Below are positions 43,764 to 52,327 of a DNA stretch of 64,000 nt, in pieces (the stretch's first letter is position 1; each line of letters opens with the position of its first letter). A program made the translations under genes and the position numbers. Below the pieces are notes generated by a model, which had not been told where the DNA came from, did no database searches, and was given only the letters and a program-made list of their open reading frames with translations. The stretch comes from Streptomyces sp. WMMB 322 (GTDB taxonomy: Bacteria > Actinomycetota > Actinomycetes > Streptomycetales > Streptomycetaceae): NCBI RefSeq assembly GCF_900090145.1, contig NZ_FMHI01000017.1, positions 94,465-158,464 of the forward strand, written 5' to 3'.

Positions 43764-45272
43764 ATGCGCCGGGAACGCTCAGAACCCTCGAGACGGACCG
43801 CTGCCCTGTACGGCCTGACGACCGCGGCCGTTGCCGTCGTCGGATTCGACCCCTCATCACGTGCCTGGGCCACGGAACGCACCCGGCCCGCGCGGTCGGC
43901 GGACGGTGGCGGTTTCGACGATGTGCCGCCCCTGGACGGCCAGTTGCTCACGGACGACGCCTCGCGCGACGCTGCCGCCGACGACTTCGGCCACATCGTC
44001 CACCGGCGTCCGGCGGCGGTTCTGCGTCCCGGTTCCGTCGACGACGTGGTGGTGATGGTCCGCTTCTGCCGCAAGCACGGCATTCCGGTGGCGCCCCGTG
44101 GCCAGGGGCACGCGACGAACGGGCAGGCGCAGACCGAGGGCGGCCTGGTGATCGAGACCGCGCCGCTGAAGGACATCGGCCCCGTTCAGGGCGTCGGCAA
44201 GGACCGCACGGTGACAGTGGGCGCGGGTGCCCTGTGGAGCGCCGTCGCCAAGTCCACGCTGCGGGACGGGCTCACGCCCCCGGTCTTCACCGACTACCTC
44301 GAACTCTCCGTCGGCGGCACGCTGTCCGTCGGGGGTCTCGGCGGTCAGACGCACCGGCACGGCTCCCAGACCGACACCGTCACCGAACTCCAAGTCGTCA
44401 CGGGTGCAGGCGAGTTGGTGCGCTGCTCCGCCACGCGGCACGCCGACCTCTTCGACGCCGTACGTGCCGGGCTCGGCCAGTGCGCGATCGTGGTGGCTGC
44501 GACGCTCCGCCTCGTACGGGCACCCGAGACGGTGCGGCACTTCCAGCTCCCCTACACCGACCTGGCGGTGTTCCTCGAGGACCAGCGCCGGCTGACGCAG
44601 GAGCGCCGCTTCGACTACGTCGAGGGCCTGGTGTTCCCCGACGAGACCGGCGCCTTCCGCGTCCACGTGCTGGAGGCCGTCGCATACGGTCCCCCCGCGG
44701 GCCCCGAACCCGACGACGAGGCGCTGCTGGAAGGGCTGCGCTTCGAGAGCGCGGGCATGACCGCCGACACCCTCGACTACTACACGTTCCTCGACCGGCT
44801 CGCTCCGGGCGTCGCCGAGCAGAAGGAACAGGGCCTGTGGGACGACCCGCACCCCTGGCTCAACCTGCTCCTGCCGTCGGCCTCCGTCGAACCCCTGGCC
44901 TCCGGCATCCTCGACAACCTCAAGCCGGAGGACGTCGGGACGAGCGGAGTCGTGCTGCTCTACCCGCTGCACGGGGACGTGCTGCACACGCCGATGCTCC
45001 GGATGCCGCACGACCCGGCGCCGTACCTGCTCGCCGTGCTGCGCACGAGCCCGCCGGACGAGCCCGCGACCGTCGACCGGCTCCTCGCGGCCAACCGCGC
45101 CGCGTACGAGAAGGTCCGCGACGCGGGAGGCAAGCAGTACCCCGTGGGTTCCATCCCGTTCCAACGTGCGGACTGGCGCGACCACTTCGGCGGCGCCTGG
45201 CCGGCGCTGGAGGCGGCCCGCCGCCGCTACGACCCCGACGGCATCCTCGTCCCCGGCCAGGGAATCTTCTGA
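43764..45272 (+). CDS. Exported FAD oxidase, cytokinin-dehydrogenase-like
   Basis: The 502-residue protein starts with a Tat-like signal (SRRTAAL at residues 9-15, a hydrophobic run, AWA before ~37). The FAD-binding PCMH domain has PRGQGHATNGQA, where His116 should link FAD covalently as in plant cytokinin dehydrogenase, and VGGTLSVGGLGGQTHRHG. The C-terminal half resembles the cytokinin-binding domain, with PYLLAVLRTSP and RRRYDPDGILVPGQGIF. AGGAGG precedes the ATG. Other oxidases of this fold are possible; the substrate is not proven. Confidence 0.82.
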   Translation: MRRERSEPSRRTAALYGLTTAAVAVVGFDPSSRAWATERTRPARSADGGGFDDVPPLDGQLLTDDASRDAAADDFGHIVHRRPAAVLRPGSVDDVVVMVRFCRKHGIPVAPRGQGHATNGQAQTEGGLVIETAPLKDIGPVQGVGKDRTVTVGAGALWSAVAKSTLRDGLTPPVFTDYLELSVGGTLSVGGLGGQTHRHGSQTDTVTELQVVTGAGELVRCSATRHADLFDAVRAGLGQCAIVVAATLRLVRAPETVRHFQLPYTDLAVFLEDQRRLTQERRFDYVEGLVFPDETGAFRVHVLEAVAYGPPAGPEPDDEALLEGLRFESAGMTADTLDYYTFLDRLAPGVAEQKEQGLWDDPHPWLNLLLPSASVEPLASGILDNLKPEDVGTSGVVLLYPLHGDVLHTPMLRMPHDPAPYLLAVLRTSPPDEPATVDRLLAANRAAYEKVRDAGGKQYPVGSIPFQRADWRDHFGGAWPALEAARRRYDPDGILVPGQGIF

Positions 45273-45277
45273 GACAC

Positions 45278-45325
45278 GGGGCGCCCGGCCCTCCGTCCGC
45301 GATCGGGCGGAGGGCCGGGCGCCCC
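45278..45325 (+). terminator. Terminator of the FAD oxidase gene
   Basis: A perfect 18-bp stem (45278-45295 with 45308-45325) follows the stop codon by 5 bases. Confidence 0.88.
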
Positions 45326-45487
45326 GGGCCCCGCACACTGCCGCCTCCCAGGACCTTCAACACGCAACCATCGCTCTGATAGTTTCAAATCGGCTGCACA
45401 GAAGGGCTGTTGACGAACCGGCAAGGACTCGGACGTGATCTGCCCCGCACCCGTCCCACGCAGCAGCGGCAGAAGAGGAAGCACAGC

Positions 45488-46291
45488 ATGACCGGTTCCG
45501 GCGCCCGTCCCCAGCAGATCGACACCAGCAAGGCCCACTCCGCCCGGATGTACGACTACTACCTCGGCGGCAAGGACTGGTACCCGGTCGATCAGGAGGC
45601 GGCCGAGAAGGTCAAGCAGGTCTTCCCCTTCATCGTGACCGGTGCGCGCGCCAACCGGGACTTCATGCACCGCGCGACGCGCACGCTCGCATCCGAGTAC
45701 GGCATGCGGCAGTTCATCGACATCGGCACCGGCATCCCCACCGAGCCCAACCTGCACCAGGTCGCCCAGAAGGTCGCTCCGGACGCGCGCGTCGTCTACG
45801 CCGACAACGACCCGACGGTGCTGGAGTACACCGACGCGCTGACCCTCAGCAGCCCCGAGGGCAAGACCGCCTACGTGCACGCGGACCTGCGCCACGACGC
45901 CGTTCTGGAGTCGCGTGAGCTGCGTGACGTCATCGACCTGGACCAGCCCGTCGCGCTGTCGATGCTCGCGGTGACCCACTTCCTCCCCGACGAGGACGGG
46001 CCGATCGAGATCGTGCAGGAGATGGTCCAGCGCCTCGCCCCCGGCAGCTTCCTGGTGCTCTCGCACGCCACCCCGGACTTCAACCCGGCGGCGGAGAAGG
46101 CCGTCGAGGTCTACCGCCAGAGCGGCACCCCGGCCCAGATACGCACCAAGTCCGAGATCATGCGCTTCTTCGAGGGCACGGAGCTGATCGAGCCGGGCCT
46201 GACCACGACTCACCGCTGGCGCCCCGACGGGGACTCCGGCATCACCGACGCGGACGCCTTCTTCTACGCGGGCATCGGCAAGAAGCTCTGA
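45488..46291 (+). CDS. SAM-dependent methyltransferase (DUF574 type)
   Basis: The 267-residue protein fits the DUF574 methyltransferases that are expanded in Streptomyces. DTSKAHSARMYDYYLGGKDW is the N-terminal signature, FIDIGTGIPTEPNLHQVAQ the SAM site, and VYADNDPTVLEYTDAL the ribose acid. These proteins are of unknown substrate and often lie near XRE/DUF397 regulators, as here. ATG 45488 has GAGGAAG 7 bases upstream. A stretch upstream (45326-45487) is non-coding. Confidence 0.9.
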   Translation: MTGSGARPQQIDTSKAHSARMYDYYLGGKDWYPVDQEAAEKVKQVFPFIVTGARANRDFMHRATRTLASEYGMRQFIDIGTGIPTEPNLHQVAQKVAPDARVVYADNDPTVLEYTDALTLSSPEGKTAYVHADLRHDAVLESRELRDVIDLDQPVALSMLAVTHFLPDEDGPIEIVQEMVQRLAPGSFLVLSHATPDFNPAAEKAVEVYRQSGTPAQIRTKSEIMRFFEGTELIEPGLTTTHRWRPDGDSGITDADAFFYAGIGKKL

Positions 46292-46316
46292 GCATCGCCG
46301 CCCTCGCCGGCCGAGG

Positions 46317-46892
46317 TCAGGGCCCGTCGGCGTATCTGGGAAGAGAGCCGGTCGACAGCTTGACCTCAAGGCCGTTCAGGACGATCTCGTCGCCGTACTG
46401 CTTGTGCAGCGTGCCCTGGTATTCGCCACCGCGTGGCTCTGTGTGGAGCGTCCATGTGCCGTCACGCGGATCGATCACCAGGTATTCGGGAATGCCGGCC
46501 TCCGCGTACCAGCGAACCATGTCCTGAGTGTCCTTCGTGCTGTTGCTCCTTGAGACGACCTCCAGCACGAAGACGACGCTGCCCGGCTCAGCGAGCCAGT
46601 CGTCCGAGTCGCCGAGGGCCGAATCCCCCACGAGGAGGTCGGGGGTGGCGTAGTCGTCCGGATCGTGGGGCAGTGCGACCGACGCGACCTGGAACGCTTC
46701 CATCCCCTCCGGCAGCGCGGACATCAACTGCTCATGGATCACATTGATGACCCGCGCGTGCTTGAAGCGCGGAGTGGGCGACATCATCAGCACTCCCCAG
46801 ATGATCTCGGCGCGCAGGCCAGTGGCCTCCTCGGCCGCCTCAGCGGCCTGCCGCATCGGGCTGGTGCCGTGTTCGTGTGCGGTGAGCGTCAT
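46317..46892 (-). CDS. Uma2-family restriction-endonuclease-like protein
   Basis: The 191-residue protein has the Uma2 PD-(D/E)xK pattern: ATPDLLVGDSA (Asp), VVFVLEVVSRSN (Glu...), and GIPEYLVIDPRDG. The fold is nuclease-like, but functions are unknown; Streptomyces genomes carry many copies. ATG 46892 is chosen because GGAGGACTCCTC precedes it; an in-frame start 15 bases upstream is weaker. It is convergent to the DUF574 gene. Confidence 0.88.
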   Translation of the reverse strand: MTLTAHEHGTSPMRQAAEAAEEATGLRAEIIWGVLMMSPTPRFKHARVINVIHEQLMSALPEGMEAFQVASVALPHDPDDYATPDLLVGDSALGDSDDWLAEPGSVVFVLEVVSRSNSTKDTQDMVRWYAEAGIPEYLVIDPRDGTWTLHTEPRGGEYQGTLHKQYGDEIVLNGLEVKLSTGSLPRYADGP

Positions 46893-47047
46893 GAGGAGTC
46901 CTCCCATCGCGCGCTGCCTGCCAGTCTACGGAGGACCCGCGTGGGTCCTGCCCGCATTTCACGCGAGAATCGCAGCGTGCTCACCAATGCTCGCACCGGG
47001 TCACCACATCGAGTGGCGCGGGGAGTGCGCGAACGAACCGCGGCCCG

Positions 47048-48100
47048 CTACAGCTTGCCCGCGGCCTCCGTCGCCCAGTAGGTGAGGATGAGGTTCGCGC
47101 CCGCGCGCTTGAAGCTCGTCAGTGTCTCCATCATGGCGCGGTCCCGGTCGATCCAGCCGTTCTGCGCGGCCGCCTCGACCATCGCGTACTCGCCGGAGAT
47201 CTGGTAGACGCCGACGGGGACTTCGGACCGCTCGGCGAAGTCCCGCAGGATGTCCAGGTACGGCAGCCCCGGCTTGACCATCACCATGTCCGCGCCCTCG
47301 GCGGCGTCGAGGGACAGCTCCCGCAGCGCCTCGCGGGCGTTCGCAGGGTCCTGCTGGTAGGTGCTGCGGTCGCCCTTGAGCGAGGAGCCGACCGCCTCGC
47401 GGAACGGGCCGTAGAACGCGGAGGAGTACTTGGCCGTGTAGGCGAACAGCGCCACGTCCTGGTGGCCCGCCTGGTCGAGGGCGCGGCGTGCGTAACCGAT
47501 CTGCCCGTCCATCATGCCGCTGGCGCCCAGCACATGGGCGCCGGCCTCGGCCTGGACGCGGGCCATCTCGGCGTACCGCTCCAGCGTCGCGTCGTTGTCC
47601 ACCCGGCCCTGGGCGTCCAGGACTCCGCAGTGGCCGTGGTCCGTCGTCTCGTCCAGGCACAGGTCGGACATGATCACGATGTCGTCGCCGACCTCCGCCC
47701 GTACGTCCCGCAGAGCGACCTGGAGGATGCCCTGGGGGTCGGTTCCGGCGGTGCCGACGGCGTCCTTGTCGGCCTCGTCGGGCACGCCGAAGATCATGAT
47801 TCCGCCGACGCCGGCCCGTACGGCCTCGGACGCCGCCTTCTTCAGAGTGTCCCGCGTGTGCTGCACGACCCCCGGCATGGACGAGACGGGCACCGGCTCG
47901 CGGATGCCGTCGCGCACAAAGACGGGAAGGATCAACTCCGCCGGGTGCAGGCGGTGTTCGGCGACCATGCGGCGCATCGCCGCGGTGGTGCGCAGCCTGC
48001 GCGGCCGCACAAACGGGAACCCGCCCGAGGCACTCCCGCTGCCGGAACCTCCGGTGCCGACACCACCGGCACCGGTGCCGCCGGGAACATCAACAGTCAC
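47048..48100 (-). CDS. hemB: Delta-aminolevulinic acid dehydratase (porphobilinogen synthase)
   Basis: The 350-residue protein has the catalytic lysines in FAYTAKYSSAFYGPF and MVMVKPGLPYLD. The metal region reads SDLCLDETTDHGHCG, the form without the zinc-type cysteine trio, so a magnesium-type enzyme is expected. The first 25 residues are Gly/Ser-rich. It joins two 5-aminolevulinates into porphobilinogen. The GTG start overlaps the hemD stop in GTGA. It is the last gene of rex-hemA-hemC-hemD-hemB. Confidence 0.95.
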   Translation of the reverse strand: MTVDVPGGTGAGGVGTGGSGSGSASGGFPFVRPRRLRTTAAMRRMVAEHRLHPAELILPVFVRDGIREPVPVSSMPGVVQHTRDTLKKAASEAVRAGVGGIMIFGVPDEADKDAVGTAGTDPQGILQVALRDVRAEVGDDIVIMSDLCLDETTDHGHCGVLDAQGRVDNDATLERYAEMARVQAEAGAHVLGASGMMDGQIGYARRALDQAGHQDVALFAYTAKYSSAFYGPFREAVGSSLKGDRSTYQQDPANAREALRELSLDAAEGADMVMVKPGLPYLDILRDFAERSEVPVGVYQISGEYAMVEAAAQNGWIDRDRAMMETLTSFKRAGANLILTYWATEAAGKL

Positions 48101-49782
48101 GACGTTCGTGCCCTCCTTCTCGCCGGGCGCTTCTCGCTCGGCCGCTTCACCACGTCACCGGCGGCGACGGCTTCCGCCCGGCGCTCCGCGCCGAAGTCCG
48201 CCAGCGCCGCGGCAAGTTTGTGCACCGACGGCTCCGGCGACATCACGTCCACCCGCAGCCCGTGCTCCTCCGCCGTCTTGGCGGTGGCGGGCCCGATACA
48301 GGCGATGACGGTGACGTTGTGCGGCTTGCCGGCGATGCCGACGAGGTTCCGCACCGTGGACGACGAGGTGAACAGCACCGCGTCGAAGCCACCGCCCTTG
48401 ATCGCCTCACGCGTCTCGGCGGGCGGCGGCGAGGCGCGCACCGTGCGGTACGCGGTCACGTCGTCGACCTCCCAGCCCAGCTCGATGAGCCCGGCCACGA
48501 GCGTCTCCGTGGCGATGTCGGCCCGCGGAAGGAACACACGGTCGATCGGGTCGAAGACCGGGTCGTAGGGCGGCCAGTCCTCCAGCAGCCCGGCGGCGGA
48601 CTGCTCACCGCTGGGCATCAGGTCCGGTTTCACACCGAACTCGATCAGTGCCTTGCCCGTCTGCTCGCCCACCGCGGCGACCTTGATCCCCGCGAAGGCC
48701 CGCGCGTCCAGCCCGTACTCCTCGAACTTCTCACGCACCGCCTTCACGGCGTTGACGGAGGTGAAGGCGATCCACTCGTACCGCCCGGTGACCAGGCCCT
48801 TGACCGCCCGCTCCATCTGCTGCGGCGTGCGCGGCGGCTCCACCGCGATCGTGGGGACCTCGGCCGGCACGGCGCCGTAGCTGCGCAGCTGGTCGGAGAG
48901 CGACTCCGCCTGCTCCTTCGTGCGCGGCACCAGCACCTGCCACCCGAAGAGCGGCTTGGACTCGAACCACGCCAGGCGGTGACGTTCCGCCGCGCCGGTG
49001 CGCTCGCCGACCACGGCTATGACCGGTTGCCCGCCCTCCGAGGGCGGCAGCACCTTCGCGGACTTGAGGACCTGCCCGATGGTGCCGAGCGTGGCGCTCC
49101 ACGTGCGCTGACGGGTGGTGGTGCCCTCGGAGGTGACCGTCAGCGGCGTCTCGGGCTTGCGGCCGCCCGCGACGAGGTCACCCGCGACGGAGACGACGGA
49201 GCCCAGGCTCGTGGAGACGACGACGGTGGCGTCGCTGGCACCGACCTCGGTCCAGCATCTGTCGTCGGCGGTACGCGCGTCGATGAAGCGGACGTCGGTG
49301 CCTTCCGCGTCGCGCAGCGGGATGCCGGCGTACGCGGGCACGCCCACGGCGGTCGCGATGCCGGGCACCACCTCGAACGGAATGCCTTCGCGTGCGCACG
49401 CCAGCATCTCGCGCGCCGCGTCGGCGTCCAGGCCCGGATCGCCCGTCACCGCCCGCACGACCCGCTTGCCGGACCGTGCTGCCGCCATGGCAAGATCGGC
49501 AGCACCGTTCGCGGGCGCGTCGGCTGACGCCCCGTCAGTTTTCGCGTCCCGCTTCGCCTCGGCTTCCACCCGAAGCGGCGTGTCCACCCCTGCCCGCGCG
49601 TGGCCGCGGACCACGTCGTACACCTGCGGATCGGCCACAAGCACGTCGGCATGCGCCAGCGCCTCGACGGCGCGCAGAGTCAGCAGACCCGGGTCCCCGG
49701 GCCCGGCACCGAGGAAGGTGACGTGTCCGTGCGCGCCGTAGAGGTGCGGGAATGTCGAGTTATGGGCAGTGGTGGGGCTCAA
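48097..49782 (-). CDS. hemD: Uroporphyrinogen-III synthase fused to SUMT-like domain
   Basis: The 561-residue fusion has an N-terminal methyltransferase-like domain (residues ~15-270: VTFLGAGPGDPGLLTLRAVE, VTGDPGLDADAARE, EVVPGIATAVGVPAYAG). The C-terminal HemD domain (~285-520) has QVLVPRTKEQAESLSDQL, YEWIAFTSVNAVKAVRE and FTSSSTVRNLVG. HemD closes hydroxymethylbilane to uroporphyrinogen III. The SUMT part lacks the usual GGDPFVFGRGGEE form. The start is TTG 49782 with GGGGGAG upstream; it overlaps the hemC stop by 4 bp. Confidence 0.92.
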   Translation of the reverse strand: MSPTTAHNSTFPHLYGAHGHVTFLGAGPGDPGLLTLRAVEALAHADVLVADPQVYDVVRGHARAGVDTPLRVEAEAKRDAKTDGASADAPANGAADLAMAAARSGKRVVRAVTGDPGLDADAAREMLACAREGIPFEVVPGIATAVGVPAYAGIPLRDAEGTDVRFIDARTADDRCWTEVGASDATVVVSTSLGSVVSVAGDLVAGGRKPETPLTVTSEGTTTRQRTWSATLGTIGQVLKSAKVLPPSEGGQPVIAVVGERTGAAERHRLAWFESKPLFGWQVLVPRTKEQAESLSDQLRSYGAVPAEVPTIAVEPPRTPQQMERAVKGLVTGRYEWIAFTSVNAVKAVREKFEEYGLDARAFAGIKVAAVGEQTGKALIEFGVKPDLMPSGEQSAAGLLEDWPPYDPVFDPIDRVFLPRADIATETLVAGLIELGWEVDDVTAYRTVRASPPPAETREAIKGGGFDAVLFTSSSTVRNLVGIAGKPHNVTVIACIGPATAKTAEEHGLRVDVMSPEPSVHKLAAALADFGAERRAEAVAAGDVVKRPSEKRPARRRARTS

Positions 49783-50777
49783 AGTGCTCGCTCCCCCATC
49801 AGACCGGCCGCGCCCTTGGCGAGCATCTCGTCGGCGAGCTCACGACCCATGTTCTCCGGGGTCGCTGCGCCCTCCGCGGACGCCGGTACGGGACCGGTGG
49901 TGGACAGCTGCACCAGCGTCTCGCCGTCGATGGTTCCGACGACGCCGCGCAGGCGCATTTCGGTGACAGCCTGCCCGTCGTGCAGCAGGTCGGCGAGCGC
50001 TCCCACAGGTGCGCTGCAGCCGGCCTCCAGAGCGGCGAGCAGGGTTCGCTCGGCGGTCACGGCGGCCCGCGTCTGCGGGTCGTCGAGCTCGGCGAGCTGG
50101 GTGGCCAGGTGTACGTCGGCCGACGCGCACTCGACGGCGAGGGCCCCCTGGCCGGGAGCGGGCAGCACCACATCGGGGCTGAGCAGTTCGGTCACCTCGT
50201 CGAGGCGTCCGGTGCGCTCCATCCCGGCGGCTGCGAGCACCACGGCGTCGAGTTCGCCTGACCGCACATACCCGATGCGCGTGTCGATATTCCCCCGGAT
50301 CGGCACCGTGTCGATCTCGACACCCAGGCTGCGGGCCCACGCGGCCAGTTGGGACATCCGGCGGGGCGAGCCCGTACCGATGCGGGCGGGCCTGCCCGTG
50401 GTGCGCACGCTCGCCGCGAGCTGTTCGAAACCGAGTCCGTCGCGGGCGATCAGCACGTCGCGCGCGTCGGCCCGGCGGGGCACGGCGGCCAGGTTCAGCT
50501 CGTCGGGCTGCGTGGTGGGCAGGTCCTTGAGCGAGTGGACGGCGAAGTCGATCCGCCCGTCGAGCAGGGCTTCCCGGAGCGCCGTGACGAAGACGCCGGT
50601 GCCGCCGATCTGCGCGAGCTGCTCCCTGCTGACGTCGCCGTACGTCGTGATCTCGACCAGCTCGACCGGGCGCCCGGTCAGCCGTCGGACCTCCTCGGCC
50701 ACGAGCCCCGACTGGGCCATCGCGAGCTTGCTGCGACGGGTGCCCAGGCGCAGGGCGTTCGCTGGGCTGTTGCTCAT
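49779..50777 (-). CDS. hemC: Hydroxymethylbilane synthase (porphobilinogen deaminase)
   Basis: The 332-residue protein begins LRLGTRRSKLAMAQS and has FAVHSLKDLPT, RRADARDVLIAR, RIGTGSPRRMSQL and the dipyrromethane-cofactor cysteine in LEAGCSAPVGALA. It polymerises four porphobilinogens. The ATG overlaps the hemA stop (ATGA) and the stop overlaps the hemD TTG, so the operon is tightly coupled. Confidence 0.96.
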   Translation of the reverse strand: MSNSPANALRLGTRRSKLAMAQSGLVAEEVRRLTGRPVELVEITTYGDVSREQLAQIGGTGVFVTALREALLDGRIDFAVHSLKDLPTTQPDELNLAAVPRRADARDVLIARDGLGFEQLAASVRTTGRPARIGTGSPRRMSQLAAWARSLGVEIDTVPIRGNIDTRIGYVRSGELDAVVLAAAGMERTGRLDEVTELLSPDVVLPAPGQGALAVECASADVHLATQLAELDDPQTRAAVTAERTLLAALEAGCSAPVGALADLLHDGQAVTEMRLRGVVGTIDGETLVQLSTTGPVPASAEGAATPENMGRELADEMLAKGAAGLMGERAL

Positions 50778-52327
50778 GTGCTCACCTCGTCGCGCCCGGC
50801 CGTGTTCAGGCCCGGGACTGCTGTTTCGTCGTTCTGTCCGGCCCGCCGCCCCGCGCCGCGGCCTCCCGGGGACTGCTCGGGGGCCGCATCGGGTGCCTGT
50901 TCCGGAGACGCCGTGGGCTCGGGGACGCTTGGCGCCCCGGGGCTGCTGACGGCGGCGACCGTCTGCGGGTCGAGGTCGAAGAGCTCGCGCAGGGCGTCCG
51001 CGTAGGCCGCGCCGCCCGGTTCACCGGCGAGCTCCTTCACGCGCACGGTCGGCGCGTGCAGGAGCTTGTCCACCACGCGCCGGACGGTCTGCGTGATCTC
51101 CGCGCGTTGCTTGTCGTCGAGGCCCTGCAGCCGGCCGTCGAGCCGGGTCATCTCGGAGGAGACGACATCGGCCGCCATGGTGCGCAGCGCGACGACCGTC
51201 GGTGTGATCGTCGCCGCGCGCTGCGCGGCTCCGAAGGCGGAGACCTCCTCGCTGACGATCCTCCGCACGGCGTCCACGTCGGCGGCGAGCGGCGCGTCCG
51301 CCGCCGCCTCCGCGAGCGATTCGATGTCGACGAGCCGCACCCGCCCGTTGTGGTGCAGAGCGGCGTCGACGTCCCGGGGCATGGCGAGGTCGAGCAGCGC
51401 CATGTCGTCGCCGGGGCCGCCCGTGGCGTCCTCCGCGGTGGCCGGTACGGGCCGCCGGTCCAGGGCCTGCTGTACGGCCTCGTCGGTGAGGACGAGACCG
51501 GTGGCGCCCGTGCAGGAGACCACGATGTCCGCGCGGGGCAGCTCGGCCGCGAGCCCGTCGATCGGCAGCGCGTGGGCACGCGGCCCGTGCCCGGCGCTGA
51601 GCGCGGCGACCGGCGCCGCACCCGCGGCGAGCCCGGCACCGAGCCCGGAGGCCAGCCGCTCGGCGCGGTCCAGGGTCCTGTTGGCGATCACCAGTTCGGC
51701 CACACCGGCACGCGCGAGCGTCGTCGCGGCCAGGGACGACATCGATCCGGCCCCGATGACCAGGGCACGCTTGCCGCGCACCCACTCCCCGACGGGCGCG
51801 GGCCGTGCGAGCTGTTCGAGGCCGAAGGTGACCAGCGACTGCCCGGCCTTGTCGATGCCCGTCTCGCTGTGGGCGCGCTTGCCCGTGCGCAGCGCCTGCT
51901 GGAAGAGGTCGTTCAGCACCCGTCCGGCCGTGTGCTGCTCCTGGGCGACCGCGAGGGCGTCCTTGATCTGGCCGAGGATCTGGCCCTCGCCGACGACCAT
52001 CGAGTCCAGGCCGCAGGCCACCGAGAAAAGGTGGTGCACGGCCCTGTCCTCGTAGTGCACGTACAGGTGGGGGGTCAGCTCTTCGAGGCCGACGCCGCTG
52101 TGCAGCGCCAGGAGCGTCGACAGCTCAGCGACGCCGGCGTGGAACTTGTCCACGTCGGCGTACAGCTCGATGCGGTTGCAGGTGGAGAGCACCGCCGCCT
52201 CGGCGGCGGGTTCGGCGCTCACGGTGTCCTGCACCAGCTTGCCGCGCACCTGGGGTGCGAGCACGGCCCGCTCCAGGACGCTCACCGGGGCACTGCGGTG
52301 ACTCAGACCGACGACCAGCAGACTCAT
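50774..52327 (-). CDS. hemA: Glutamyl-tRNA reductase
   Basis: The 517-residue protein has the catalytic cysteine in VLSTCNRIELYAD, VVGEGQILGQIKDA, NADPH-binding VIGAGSMSSLAATTLARAG and the C-terminal dimerisation helices. A Pro/Glu-rich tail of ~50 residues ends it. It reduces glutamyl-tRNA to glutamate-1-semialdehyde, the first committed step of heme synthesis. The ATG overlaps the rex stop, so Rex control reaches it. Confidence 0.96.
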   Translation of the reverse strand: MSLLVVGLSHRSAPVSVLERAVLAPQVRGKLVQDTVSAEPAAEAAVLSTCNRIELYADVDKFHAGVAELSTLLALHSGVGLEELTPHLYVHYEDRAVHHLFSVACGLDSMVVGEGQILGQIKDALAVAQEQHTAGRVLNDLFQQALRTGKRAHSETGIDKAGQSLVTFGLEQLARPAPVGEWVRGKRALVIGAGSMSSLAATTLARAGVAELVIANRTLDRAERLASGLGAGLAAGAAPVAALSAGHGPRAHALPIDGLAAELPRADIVVSCTGATGLVLTDEAVQQALDRRPVPATAEDATGGPGDDMALLDLAMPRDVDAALHHNGRVRLVDIESLAEAAADAPLAADVDAVRRIVSEEVSAFGAAQRAATITPTVVALRTMAADVVSSEMTRLDGRLQGLDDKQRAEITQTVRRVVDKLLHAPTVRVKELAGEPGGAAYADALRELFDLDPQTVAAVSSPGAPSVPEPTASPEQAPDAAPEQSPGGRGAGRRAGQNDETAVPGLNTAGRDEVST

